NCBI RefSeq assembly: GCF_021532315.1
Contig: NZ_JAKGAO010000006.1
Location: 62,001 to 126,000 of the forward strand
Length of the DNA: 64,000 nucleotides
Direction: 5' to 3'
From: Paenibacillus tarimensis
GTDB lineage: Bacteria; Bacillota; Bacilli; Paenibacillales; Paenibacillaceae
Part shown: piece after piece, positions 8,840 to 17,676 of the stretch
Layout of the letters: each line of letters begins with the position of its first letter
Position numbering within the stretch: the first letter of the stretch is position 1
Notes under the pieces: model-generated
Seen by the model: the letters and a program-made list of their open reading frames with translations, nothing else
Told to the model about the DNA's origin: nothing
Database searches by the model: none
Program-made: the position numbers and the translations under genes

Positions 8840-9064
8840 TTGAAGGGAGACGACCACAAGAGCAAGTTTTTACTGACTCATCGTGAACGCGAGGTTTTTG
8901 AGCTGCTGGTACAGGACAAAACAACACGAGATATTGCACAGCAATTGTTCATCAGCGAGAAAACAGTACGCAACCATATCTCCAATGTCATGCAAAAACT
9001 GAACGTTAAAGGTCGTTCGCAAGCGGTTGTCGAGCTGATCAAGCTTGGTGAATTGAAAATTTGA
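8840..9064 (+). CDS. gerE: GerE, LuxR-type late mother-cell sporulation regulator
   Basis: A 74-residue protein that is almost entirely one LuxR-type helix-turn-helix domain. It contains LTHREREVFELLVQDKTT, LFISEKTVRNHISN and VKGRSQAVVELIKLGEL, near-identical to B. subtilis GerE in length and sequence. GerE acts with sigma-K in the mother cell to switch on late coat genes and repress some earlier ones. TTG is the start codon, with AAGGAGGGG at 8824-8832 placed 7 bp upstream; no nearer ATG exists. It is monocistronic, with a sigma-K-like promoter in front and a strong terminator behind. Confidence 0.96.
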   Translation: MKGDDHKSKFLLTHREREVFELLVQDKTTRDIAQQLFISEKTVRNHISNVMQKLNVKGRSQAVVELIKLGELKI

Positions 9065-9088
9065 CCGGCGTTCGCCATCCGGCACTTC

Positions 9089-9137
9089 AAAACCTTCTGG
9101 CCGCTTTCGCAAGAAAGCCGGCGAGAAGGTTTTTTTG
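9089..9137 (+). terminator. Terminator after gerE
   Basis: AAAACCTTCT (9089-9098) pairs with AGAAGGTTTT (from 9124), with inner GGC/GCC and TTTC/GAAA pairings, followed by a run of seven T. Confidence 0.9.
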
Positions 9138-9160
9138 GATGGGACGCGCATGGTCGCGCT

Positions 9161-9745
9161 TTACCTTCTAATAAGCCTCGGTGGTTTGGTTGTCTGAAGA
9201 CGCAGGAAGAACGTAGTTATCAAGAGGGAAACGATCATAATAATTAAATAGCCGCAGAACAGCAGGAAGTAATTCATCCACTCGTGGAGCCGGAACAGCC
9301 CGATTGAGGTCATAATTGGCTTGAAAATAAAGGCGAAGCCCGCACTTAGGAGGGTCAGGCACAGGTAGCGGCTCTTGCCGTGGTTGATGGCCCACTGATA
9401 GACAAGCATGTAGGTGACAGGCACGAGGGAGACATCAAGCATAAAACTGACTGGTGCAAAAGGAATAACCTGATAAGGATACTCCCATAAACCGTGAATA
9501 ACGCCAAATGTGTCGACATGGGAAAACCACGTATGTACGTTGTACCCGAAGAAGCCAATATGGAAAACTTTGCTGCGATCGATATACAGGTACACAACAA
9601 CAAGGGGGATAAGCATAAATGCAGCAGAGAGCCAGAACTGCCACGTGCCTAGATGGGAATAATCCATCCAATAGTTAAGCAGCTCGATGGAATAGCTTTT
9701 GTAGCCTTGTCTGAGATGCTCAAGAATATCATTCTGCTCCCGCAT
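9161..9745 (-). CDS. Multi-pass membrane protein, possibly CBO0543 family
   Basis: A 194-residue protein with about five hydrophobic segments and few charged residues between them. Aromatic-rich blocks such as HTWFSHVDTFGVIHGLWEYP and the length resemble the CBO0543-type membrane proteins found in spore-forming Firmicutes. Nothing is known of their biochemical role. The gene is transcribed convergently to gerE, with GGAGG about 9 bp before the ATG. The family assignment is tentative. Confidence 0.6.
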   Translation of the reverse strand: MREQNDILEHLRQGYKSYSIELLNYWMDYSHLGTWQFWLSAAFMLIPLVVVYLYIDRSKVFHIGFFGYNVHTWFSHVDTFGVIHGLWEYPYQVIPFAPVSFMLDVSLVPVTYMLVYQWAINHGKSRYLCLTLLSAGFAFIFKPIMTSIGLFRLHEWMNYFLLFCGYLIIMIVSLLITTFFLRLQTTKPPRLIRR

Positions 9746-9950
9746 GCTCCAATGCCTCCAATTATCAGGATACTATAGAGTATTTGCATAGGCGGTAAAG
9801 ATCATGCGTAAGGAAAGGGGGATGCCAATATCGGTTAACTGGTAAGGGGAAAGAACTCGTTTAGGGAAAAGCCTGCTGCCCTGCTGCCGGTCTACAATAA
9901 AGGTGTAAACGATGCAGTCAAGTAGAACTCTCTGGAAGGGGCGGGCTTGT

Positions 9951-11114
9951 GTGAGGGATATAAGAGTCGGCATAGTCGGAATTGGCAATATGGGTTCAGC
10001 ACATGCAGTACTGCTCGCTGAGGGTCAGGTCAGAGGTGCCGTACTAAGTGCGGTAGCCGATCTGCGCAAGGACAGGCTTGCGTGGGCCGCAGAATGTTTA
10101 GGCAGCGGTGTCGGTTGCTATGAACAGCCAGCGGACATGTTCACCTCGGGAACGGTTGATGCGGTAATTATCTGTACGCCGCATTACAGCCATCCGCCGC
10201 TGGCGATCGAAGCCTTTGCTGCCGGCCTTCATGTATTAGTGGAAAAGCCGGCAGGCGTCTACACCAAGCAGGTACGGGAAATGAATGAGGCGGCAGCGGC
10301 CAGCGGGCATGTATTCGGAATTATGTATAACCAGCGGACCAATCCCCTGTACGCCAAGCTCAGAGAGCTGGTCCAGGCGGGAGAATTGGGCGAGATCAGA
10401 CGTATTAATTGGATTATTACGAATTGGTACCGTTCTCAGAGTTATTATGATTCAGGAGGCTGGAGGGCTACCTGGGAAGGTGAGGGAGGAGGCGTCCTGC
10501 TTAACCAGGATCCTCACCAGCTGGATTTATGGCAGTGGATCACGGGCATGATGCCTTCACGGATCCGGGCCTTTTGCGGTTTCGGCAAGCATCGTGATAT
10601 TGAAGTCGAGAATGATGTTACGGCCTATGCCGAATATCCGAACGGGGCCACAGCGGTGTTCATAACTTCCACCTTTGAGACGCCCGGAACGAACAGGCTT
10701 GAATTGTCCGGCGAGAAGGGAAAGTTGGTTGTCGAGGACGGAAAGCTCACCTTCCACCGTCTCCGGCTTAGTGAACCGGAGTTCAACCGCACGTATACCG
10801 GCGGCTTCGGACAGCCGGAATGCTGGACGATTGATGTGCCGGTCACAGGTGCAGCCTCTGATCATCCGGGAATTATCCGCAACTGGACGGAGGCCATCCG
10901 GAACGGAAGCCCCCTTCTAGCGCCAGGGGAGGAAGGAATTAAAGGCCTTATGCTCTCCAATGCCATGCTGTTGTCTTCATGGACGGATAATTGGGTTACA
11001 CTGCCGTTTGACGAAGATTTGTTCTACGCGAAGCTGCAGGAGCAGGTTAACAATTCTACAAGCCGCAAAGACAGCAGCAGCACAAGGACACTGGATGTTA
11101 GCGGGACCTATTAA
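9951..11114 (+). CDS. Gfo/Idh/MocA family NAD(P)-dependent oxidoreductase
   Basis: Sugar or cyclitol dehydrogenase-type protein, 387 residues. The N-terminal Rossmann motif GIVGIGNMGSAHA is followed by EKPAG, which carries the conserved Lys. The C-terminal alpha/beta domain contains GGGVLLNQDPHQLD with the usual catalytic His. GTG at 9951 was chosen because GGAAGGGG (9934-9941) lies 9 bp upstream and the Rossmann fold begins 4 residues later; an in-frame ATG at 9912 would add 13 residues without a good site. The substrate cannot be predicted. A strong terminator separates it from the sensor kinase gene downstream. Confidence 0.88.
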   Translation: MRDIRVGIVGIGNMGSAHAVLLAEGQVRGAVLSAVADLRKDRLAWAAECLGSGVGCYEQPADMFTSGTVDAVIICTPHYSHPPLAIEAFAAGLHVLVEKPAGVYTKQVREMNEAAAASGHVFGIMYNQRTNPLYAKLRELVQAGELGEIRRINWIITNWYRSQSYYDSGGWRATWEGEGGGVLLNQDPHQLDLWQWITGMMPSRIRAFCGFGKHRDIEVENDVTAYAEYPNGATAVFITSTFETPGTNRLELSGEKGKLVVEDGKLTFHRLRLSEPEFNRTYTGGFGQPECWTIDVPVTGAASDHPGIIRNWTEAIRNGSPLLAPGEEGIKGLMLSNAMLLSSWTDNWVTLPFDEDLFYAKLQEQVNNSTSRKDSSSTRTLDVSGTY

Positions 11115-11127
11115 TTACTGTATTTAT

Positions 11128-11166
11128 AAGCCGATCCTGCGGTAATACCGCTGGTTCGGCTTTTTT
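11128..11166 (+). terminator. Terminator after the Gfo/Idh/MocA gene
   Basis: AAGCCGA and TCGGCTT form the outer stem, GCGGT and ACCGC the inner stem, and a T run to 11166 follows. Confidence 0.9.
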
Positions 11167-11188
11167 GTCGTTGGAGTGGCTTTGAAAA

Positions 11189-11212
11189 GTGCATAAATGT
11201 TGTATCTGTCTC
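11189..11212 (+). promoter_or_regulatory. Candidate operator upstream of the YesM-like kinase gene
   Basis: A 24-bp stretch that matches 14752-14775, upstream of the binding-protein gene, at 19 of 24 positions with no gaps. The shared blocks include GTGCA, AAATGTT and TGT. It lies about 120 bp upstream of the kinase start. Binding by the adjacent AraC-type response regulator is an inference. Confidence 0.5.
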
Positions 11213-11331
11213 CTTGTTGGGGTCTTACAAACAATGCCACCATTAATGAGAACTGGAAAGGTAGATGTACAACAGAGCGATAGTAGAATACAATTGATAG
11301 ACGACAGAATTCGACAAAGGCGGTTTCCTGT

Positions 11332-13065
11332 ATGCCCAAGTTAAATTTATTCACCAAGATGATCACGCTGATTGTGCTTATGGTCGTCCCTATAATAGTC
11401 CTTTACTTATATTCCAATAAAGTCAGCACCGATGTTTTGGCCAGTGAGCTGAATAAATCCAATGTGGATCAGCTGTCATTTTTTCAGACGCAGGTGGATA
11501 ACCAGGTGGATCAGCTGACGATTTGGCCGACACTGCTCGTGCATGACCCGGATATTGCTGCGTTTAAGGAAGTGCAGCTCAATCAGCCCGACCTAGGTAT
11601 TGAACAGATATCGATGATTAAGCGTGTGCAGACTAAGCTGGGTATACAAGAGGGTTCTTCTAACTGGGACAGCGATTTATTCATCTATTCGCCTTCCATG
11701 AACCGGGTTGTTTCCATCAATGATGCGAAGCCCTATGACCGCGAGGACCTGAAGGCGCGGGTTCACTCGAGATGGCAGGTACGGCAAGAAACAAGTGGAG
11801 GAGAAGAACAGTTTGTTTTCTCACTGGTCACCGTGACCCCGTTATCAATGTTTGACCGGCCGGATGAAGCGGATATGATTATTGAAGTCCGTTTTGACAG
11901 CGGCAATATTGTAGATATGCTTGACCAGTTCAAGAACGACGGACGGCGTGATCCGATCTACTACAAGAAGGACACCGGAATTATCTACAACCGGACGGCT
12001 GACAAGGTACAGACGGAACGGATCATCGAACAGCTTGAAGAGGAGAATGGTGTGGTTAATGGAAGCCTTACGGTGGATATTGACGGGGAAAAATACTTAG
12101 TAAACAGTGTAATGTCCCGGTCAACCGGCTGGTATTTGATTGACTACATGCCTTTTTCAGATATTTTGCGGCCCATTCATAAGTCCAATGAGCTCTTTTA
12201 TATATCAGCAGGCTCGCTGCTGGTGATGAGTTGTCTGGCCGCATATCTGCTTTATGCACAGGTTCAGGTTCCGCTGCGCCAGCTGGTCATAGCCTTTCAG
12301 CGACTGAAGAATGCCGATTATACCGTCAGGCTCAAGCCTAAGGGGCACACGGAATTCAGCTTTCTCTACGAGAGATTTAATATGATGGTAGAGCAGATAG
12401 AGGAGCTGTTCCAGCATGTGTATAAAGAGCAATTGCATGTCAAGGAAGCGAGGCTAAAACAGCTGCAGTCGCAGATTAACCCGCATTTTTTCTACAACTG
12501 CTTCTCCTTCATATCCAGCATGGCTAAACTGGAAAATCATCATGCCGTTGTGGCCATGTCTCAAAGTCTGTCCAAATATTACCGATATACTACCAGGCAG
12601 GAAAGGGACCTGGTGTCTCTAGGGGAAGAACTGGATTTTGTAGACAATTATCTTGTGATTCAGAAGATGCGGATGAACCGACTGCATTTTGAAATCCTTG
12701 TTTCAGCCCGCTTGAGGCGTATTGAGATACCGCCGCTGGTCATCCAGCCGCTGGTGGAGAATGCGGTTCTCCATGGCATTGAGCCAAATGCCGATGCAGG
12801 AGAGATCCGGATTCGTTGCGATGCTGACGGACCTCATATACGGATTGCGGTTGAGGATAACGGTAAGGGGATGGCCGTAGAGGACAGGATGGCCCTGCAG
12901 TATAAGATGGATAAACCAATGGATGAAGAAATGGGCTGCGGATTATGGAATGTGCACCAGAGGCTCCAGCTTGGGTTCGGCACAGAGGCGGGGATCCGTT
13001 TCGAGCACTCGCAGCTTGGGGGCTTGAAGGTTACCCTGCAATGGACCTTACCAGGTCAAACATGA
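11332..13065 (+). CDS. YesM-type sensor histidine kinase
   Basis: Membrane sensor kinase of 577 residues. A membrane segment at about residues 8-28 is followed by an extracytoplasmic sensor region to about 285, a second membrane segment (about 288-310), and HAMP. The His_kinase domain contains QINPHFFYN with phospho-acceptor His385. The HATPase_c domain has PLVENAVLHG, DNGKGM and the glycine-rich GCGLWN. This is the LytS/YesM family that partners AraC-type response regulators, encoded 24 bp downstream. Together with the importer genes behind it, it probably senses an extracellular oligosaccharide. Confidence 0.92.
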   Translation: MPKLNLFTKMITLIVLMVVPIIVLYLYSNKVSTDVLASELNKSNVDQLSFFQTQVDNQVDQLTIWPTLLVHDPDIAAFKEVQLNQPDLGIEQISMIKRVQTKLGIQEGSSNWDSDLFIYSPSMNRVVSINDAKPYDREDLKARVHSRWQVRQETSGGEEQFVFSLVTVTPLSMFDRPDEADMIIEVRFDSGNIVDMLDQFKNDGRRDPIYYKKDTGIIYNRTADKVQTERIIEQLEEENGVVNGSLTVDIDGEKYLVNSVMSRSTGWYLIDYMPFSDILRPIHKSNELFYISAGSLLVMSCLAAYLLYAQVQVPLRQLVIAFQRLKNADYTVRLKPKGHTEFSFLYERFNMMVEQIEELFQHVYKEQLHVKEARLKQLQSQINPHFFYNCFSFISSMAKLENHHAVVAMSQSLSKYYRYTTRQERDLVSLGEELDFVDNYLVIQKMRMNRLHFEILVSARLRRIEIPPLVIQPLVENAVLHGIEPNADAGEIRIRCDADGPHIRIAVEDNGKGMAVEDRMALQYKMDKPMDEEMGCGLWNVHQRLQLGFGTEAGIRFEHSQLGGLKVTLQWTLPGQT

Positions 13066-13089
13066 CATCATAGGAGGACATTCAGTTCA

Positions 13090-14730
13090 ATGATTGAAAT
13101 ATTGCTTGTCGACGATGAGTCCTACGTCACTGAAAGCCTTGCGAAGACGATTCCTTGGCAGAGTCTTGGCGTATCCAGTGTTCATCAGGCATCGTCTGCC
13201 AAAAAGGCGATTGAAGTATTAGAGGAGCAATCTGTTGATATTGTCGTTTCGGATATCCGGATGCCGGAGATGGACGGTTTGCGGTTTATTGGAGAAATAA
13301 CGGAGCGCTGGCCTCATATCCGCTGCATTTTGCTGACCGGCCACGCTGATTTTGAATATGCGAAGAAAGCGATCCAGCTGCAGGTGTTCGACTATCTGCT
13401 GAAGCCCGTTAATGATGATGAATTTATCCTCACCATTACGAATGCGATTGAATCCCTTAAGGATGAATGGGAGCAGTCCGAGAAGTACGACAAGCTGGTA
13501 CATAACCGGCATGCCGATATAGGGGTGCTGCGTTCAAACCTGATGCACGATCTGGTGCTTGGCCGTAAGCTCTCTCACCGTCTGATCAAACAGAAGCTGG
13601 GTGATTACGACATTCCGATACCTGTAGAGGAACAGGCTGTTATGCTGCTGGTCCAGCTGGGAAGGCCGTTCTCGGCTGCCGATCACCATACTTTGTCTCT
13701 TATGGAGTATGCGGTTGGGAATATCGCGGAAGAAGTGTTCGGGGAGCACTTCTCTGTTTGGCATGCCAAAGCCCCCCATGATTGCCTGCTGTTGATCGTT
13801 TCTCTGAACCCTGAAATGAAGGAGCAGCTGGAATTATCCCGTAAGACTGATGCCATGCGGAGAGAATTGCTTGACCAGACGGCCCGCTCCCTGCGTATGA
13901 ATGTAAGCAATTATTTGAAGGGCGATGTATCGATTGTTATTACCGAGTGGTTCACGTTCCCGGATGACATACCGCTTGCTTACCGGTCCGGCCTTAGCTC
14001 GTTCTTCATGACTGAACAGAACGAAGGCAGTCCTGTTGTGTTCCTGGAAGACAAGCTGCAGGTATATGGTACGGCGGTTAAATCGCTGGAGATCCTATAT
14101 AAGCCGCCCACGCTCATTCATCTCCTGGAGTCCAAGCAGTGGGAAGCGGCGAAGGAGAAGCTGGACCATGTGTTCGCTGATTTCAAGCAGGCACGGTTCT
14201 CGCGCGAGCATATCTATGAAGTCTATCTGGTCATTACGAATGCTTTTATGTACATGGCCCATAAGCAAGGGGTGTACATGTACCAGATTGACCAGTCGGG
14301 ATTCGACCTGTTGACAGATCCCAGTGTGATCTTATCTGTAGAACGGCTTGAGCAATGGGCATCCAGCATGATGGACAAGCTGCGTTCCGAGTTGTCGGAA
14401 AATGATGAACATACGAAGAGTTATATTATCAAGCAGGTGCATGAGATTGTCTCCAATGAGCTTGGTCAGGAAACTTCAGTTAAGACCATTGCGGACAAGG
14501 TATTCCTTCACCCGGTTTACCTGTCCAAGATTTATAAAGCGGAGACGGGCGAAAGTCTTGGCGACTATATTATCCGGATGCGTATGGAACGGGCGCTGTA
14601 CCTGCTGAAGCATACGAACAAGAAGATTTACGAAATAACAGCAGAGCTGGGTTATCAGAATCCCCAGTATTTTAGCAAAATGTTCAAGAAGCATTATGGG
14701 CTGACACCGAATGAATTTCGTGACCAGTAA
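13090..14730 (+). CDS. YesN-type response regulator with AraC DNA-binding domain
   Basis: A 546-residue protein with an N-terminal receiver domain (acidic VDDE near residue 7, phospho-acceptor Asp55 in SDIRMPEMDG, conserved Lys in LLKPVN), a long central linker of about 300 residues, and a C-terminal AraC helix-turn-helix pair ending in YFSKMFKKHYGLTPNEF. It forms an operon with the kinase gene just upstream. The gene pair precedes an oligosaccharide importer, the usual arrangement for activators of such importers in Paenibacillus. A shared motif upstream of the kinase and binding-protein genes is its most likely target. Confidence 0.93.
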   Translation: MIEILLVDDESYVTESLAKTIPWQSLGVSSVHQASSAKKAIEVLEEQSVDIVVSDIRMPEMDGLRFIGEITERWPHIRCILLTGHADFEYAKKAIQLQVFDYLLKPVNDDEFILTITNAIESLKDEWEQSEKYDKLVHNRHADIGVLRSNLMHDLVLGRKLSHRLIKQKLGDYDIPIPVEEQAVMLLVQLGRPFSAADHHTLSLMEYAVGNIAEEVFGEHFSVWHAKAPHDCLLLIVSLNPEMKEQLELSRKTDAMRRELLDQTARSLRMNVSNYLKGDVSIVITEWFTFPDDIPLAYRSGLSSFFMTEQNEGSPVVFLEDKLQVYGTAVKSLEILYKPPTLIHLLESKQWEAAKEKLDHVFADFKQARFSREHIYEVYLVITNAFMYMAHKQGVYMYQIDQSGFDLLTDPSVILSVERLEQWASSMMDKLRSELSENDEHTKSYIIKQVHEIVSNELGQETSVKTIADKVFLHPVYLSKIYKAETGESLGDYIIRMRMERALYLLKHTNKKIYEITAELGYQNPQYFSKMFKKHYGLTPNEFRDQ

Positions 14731-14751
14731 TTGTTGATGAAGTTGTAAAAG

Positions 14752-14775
14752 GTGCAGAAATGTTCGATTTGTGTC
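14752..14775 (+). promoter_or_regulatory. Candidate activator site upstream of the binding-protein gene
   Basis: Second copy of the 24-bp motif at 11189-11212 (19 of 24 identical). It ends 24 bp before a consensus -10 box (TATAAT, 14800-14805), and no good -35 box is present. This is what an activator-dependent promoter would look like, with the activator covering the -35 region. Confidence 0.55.
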
Positions 14776-14847
14776 ATATGATCAATTTTCCTGTAAGCCT
14801 ATAATGGGAGTAAGATATACAACAAGCTTTTATCGAGGGGGAACAAC

Positions 14848-16542
14848 ATGAAGACCAAGGCTTCAAAAACATGGTTGACCATGCTTACTCTTACGGTCAT
14901 CCTGTCACTACTGGCCGCTTGCAGTAACAGCAGCAATACGAACAGCGGTAATGCCGGAACATCAACTGTTACTGGCAATTCCGAAAGCGTGTACAAAGAA
15001 AAATATGATCCGCCGGTGACTATTAGTACCGTATGGGGTGTTGATCCCGCCCTTAAGTTCAAGAATGGCGAATCGATTGAGAACAACGTAGCAACGAAGT
15101 GGGCGCTGGATAAGTTCGGCATCGACATCAAGTCGCTGTGGTCCGTTACCGATACGAACGGTGCATACGCAACTAAGCTTCGTCTGTCGTTGACCTCTGG
15201 TCAAGACCTTCCTGATATTGTTGTTGTAGGTAACGATGATCCGCAGCTTGCACAGGACTTGATTGATTCGGGTGCCTTCCAGGATGCTGGTGCATTGTTC
15301 GACAAATACGCGAATGACACTTGGAAAGCTGCAATGGAGCTTGATACCAACGTTTGGAATCCTTACATCCGTGATGGTGTTCGTATGGGTATTCCGCTTC
15401 TCGACTACGCATACAACCATGATTACCTGCTGTGGATCCGTCAGGACTGGCTGGACAAGCTGAACTTGCAAGCTCCTAAGACGCTTGACGAGCTGGAAGC
15501 GGTTCTTGATGCATTCAAGAACAACAATCCGCAAGGTCTGAAGCCGGACCAAGTAACTCCGCTTAGCATTGGCTTCAAGAACTCGCTTAATACGTGGATG
15601 GGCGATCCGTCCTGGATCTTCGGTGCATACGGTACAATGCCTGAGCAGTGGAATCTGGCGGCTGATGGAACGCTGGAGTATGGTTCGATTAACGAGGCAA
15701 TGAAGCCTGGTCTTGTTAAATTGAACGAATGGTATAACAAGGGCTATATTCCTAGAGAAGCGGCTCTGTGGGATGAGAACAAGACGGCTGAGCCTGCCGT
15801 AGCAGGTACTGCCGGCATTATTCCGGGACCTTACTGGATGAGCGGCTGGCCGCTGCTTGATACGGCGAAGAATGTGGAAGGTGCAGTATGGAAGCCTTAT
15901 CCGATTCCAACAGGCCCGGATGGAAAAGCAGGCCGTCACGGCACGCATTTCACGAACGGTGTTATTCTAATCAACAATGATATGAAGCATCCTGAAGCAC
16001 TCTTCACTTATCAGAACTATCTGTTTGATAACTATGCGAACCCGGCTCCAGGCAGCGAGTTTGATCTCGGTCTGTTCAAAGGCTACGACTATGATATCGA
16101 CGAGAATGGCAACCCGGTGTTTGGCGATGATATTCCTGGCGGTCAGATTATCGCCCCAGCACGCTACTTCCTGGTACGTGATGGCGCCCGTATCCCTGAT
16201 GCACAGATGAATGCTCTGCTTGCACTGGCTGATGGCAAGGAGCCAGAGACCCGTCTTGAGAAGGACGTAGCAGTTAATTATGGTCCTGACACACCAGCAG
16301 CAGCTAAAGTGCTCTTGTCTCAAGAAGATATCTCGATGAAGAATATGTTTACAGGTCCTACGACTCCAACAATGAAGATGAAGCTGGACTACCTGAACAA
16401 GCTTGAGCTTCAAACCTTCAATGAGATTATCTATGGTAAGAAACCAGTTGATGCATTCGATAAGTTTGTAGAGACTTGGAAGTCTTCCGGCGGGGCTGAC
16501 ATTACGAAAGAAGTTAATGATTGGTACAATACGGTTAAATAA
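14848..16542 (+). CDS. Extracellular solute-binding lipoprotein, LplA-type sugar ABC importer
   Basis: A 564-residue binding protein with a lipoprotein signal (LLAAC, Cys25) and a Ser/Asn-rich linker. The large family-1-like body (about 500 residues) is typical of LplA-type proteins paired with LplB/LplC permeases. Two permease genes follow. A strong terminator just after this gene should raise its transcript level relative to the permeases. The adjacent GH53 gene suggests a galactan-derived oligosaccharide as ligand; this is an inference. Confidence 0.9.
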   Translation: MKTKASKTWLTMLTLTVILSLLAACSNSSNTNSGNAGTSTVTGNSESVYKEKYDPPVTISTVWGVDPALKFKNGESIENNVATKWALDKFGIDIKSLWSVTDTNGAYATKLRLSLTSGQDLPDIVVVGNDDPQLAQDLIDSGAFQDAGALFDKYANDTWKAAMELDTNVWNPYIRDGVRMGIPLLDYAYNHDYLLWIRQDWLDKLNLQAPKTLDELEAVLDAFKNNNPQGLKPDQVTPLSIGFKNSLNTWMGDPSWIFGAYGTMPEQWNLAADGTLEYGSINEAMKPGLVKLNEWYNKGYIPREAALWDENKTAEPAVAGTAGIIPGPYWMSGWPLLDTAKNVEGAVWKPYPIPTGPDGKAGRHGTHFTNGVILINNDMKHPEALFTYQNYLFDNYANPAPGSEFDLGLFKGYDYDIDENGNPVFGDDIPGGQIIAPARYFLVRDGARIPDAQMNALLALADGKEPETRLEKDVAVNYGPDTPAAAKVLLSQEDISMKNMFTGPTTPTMKMKLDYLNKLELQTFNEIIYGKKPVDAFDKFVETWKSSGGADITKEVNDWYNTVK

Positions 16543-16559
16543 TAATAGGAAACAATCTG

Positions 16560-16587
16560 GCGGCTGCTTATGCAGCCGCTTTTTTTA
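16560..16587 (+). terminator. Terminator between binding-protein and permease genes
   Basis: GCGGCTGC (16560-16567) and GCAGCCGC (16572-16579) form a perfect 8-bp stem with a TTAT loop, followed by seven T. Confidence 0.9.
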
Positions 16588-16619
16588 TGCCCACAATGAA
16601 CGCAGGTTGCGGCTCCCGA

Positions 16620-16633
16620 TGTAAGTGGTTACA
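16620..16633 (+). promoter_or_regulatory. Cre-like site upstream of permease genes
   Basis: TGTAAGTGGTTACA differs from the CcpA consensus TGWAANCGNTNWCA at one position (T for the central C). It is 128 bp upstream of the first permease start and downstream of the terminator, so it could confer catabolite control on a separate permease transcript. Confidence 0.45.
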
Positions 16634-16761
16634 TTTGGTTGCTGCAAGCATTTAAAGAGGTTGCAATAGTGCCATTTATATTGCTTTTGTTGGCTACTTG
16701 CTGTTTCGACATGTTGCTATAATCGCTTTAGAGATTGTAACTGGTAATAGGGGGACAAATA

Positions 16762-17658
16762 ATGAAGCTTCTAAAACGTAACTGGCCGTTTCATCTGATG
16801 ATTTTACCATCGCTGATTTTTTTGATTGTGTTCAGTTATGTGCCCATGGCATGGATTGTCATGGCATTTCAGGATTTTAAACCAAGACTGGGTATCAGCG
16901 GATCGGAATGGATCGGACTGGACAACTTCCGTTACCTGTTTGAACGGGAGGACAGTGTTCAAGTTATTCTTAACACCTTGGTCATTGCCGTACTTAAGAT
17001 GGTGGCTAACCTGATTGCACCGTTTACATTTGCTATTTTCCTCAATGAGCTTCGCAAGATGTTCGTGAAGAGATTTGTTCAAACGTTAGTTTACCTGCCG
17101 CACTTCCTCTCCTGGGTTATTCTTGGCGGAATTCTGGTAGATATCTTGTCAACGGACGGCGGATTCGTGAACCGGATCATTACGAACTTGTTCGGTATAG
17201 AACCGATCTTCTTCCTCGGAGATGGCACATGGTTCCGGATTACGGTAGTCGTTACCGATATGTGGAAAGAGTTTGGTTTTGGTACGGTTGTATTCCTTGC
17301 AGCACTGGCTAATGTTAACCCGTCCTTGTATGAAGCTGCAGAAGTGGACGGCGCAAGCCGGTTTAAGCAGACCATGCACATTACAATACCATCGATGATT
17401 CCAATCACAATCGTCGTGGGAACACTGGCTCTCGGCAACATTCTGAATGCCGGATTCGACCAGATCTTCAACCTGTATAACCCGCTTGTGTATGATAAGG
17501 GCGATATTATTGATACGTTCGTTTACCGCGCAGCCATTCTGAATGGACAGATGGGCTTCGGTACGGCAATCGGGCTTTTCAAATCCGTTATCGGCATGAT
17601 TCTGATCGTCATATCGTACCGTCTGGCCTACAAGCTTGCAGGCTATCGGATATTCTAA
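16762..17658 (+). CDS. Sugar ABC transporter permease, LplB type
   Basis: Integral membrane permease of 298 residues with six predicted helices. The cytoplasmic EAA loop reads EAAEVDGASRFKQTM. It forms a heterodimer with the product of the next gene, 18 bp downstream. No ATPase gene is present in the cluster; importers of this type in Bacillales usually share an MsmX-like ATPase encoded elsewhere. GGGGG lies 6 bp before the ATG. Confidence 0.92.
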   Translation: MKLLKRNWPFHLMILPSLIFLIVFSYVPMAWIVMAFQDFKPRLGISGSEWIGLDNFRYLFEREDSVQVILNTLVIAVLKMVANLIAPFTFAIFLNELRKMFVKRFVQTLVYLPHFLSWVILGGILVDILSTDGGFVNRIITNLFGIEPIFFLGDGTWFRITVVVTDMWKEFGFGTVVFLAALANVNPSLYEAAEVDGASRFKQTMHITIPSMIPITIVVGTLALGNILNAGFDQIFNLYNPLVYDKGDIIDTFVYRAAILNGQMGFGTAIGLFKSVIGMILIVISYRLAYKLAGYRIF

Positions 17659-17676
17659 ACTACGGGGTGAGCGTAA

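Noticed and set aside
14962-15948. Minus-strand frame of 328 codons opposite the binding-protein gene
   Set aside because: Composition is that of an antisense shadow; the plus-strand gene has a signal peptide, ribosome binding site and recognisable fold.
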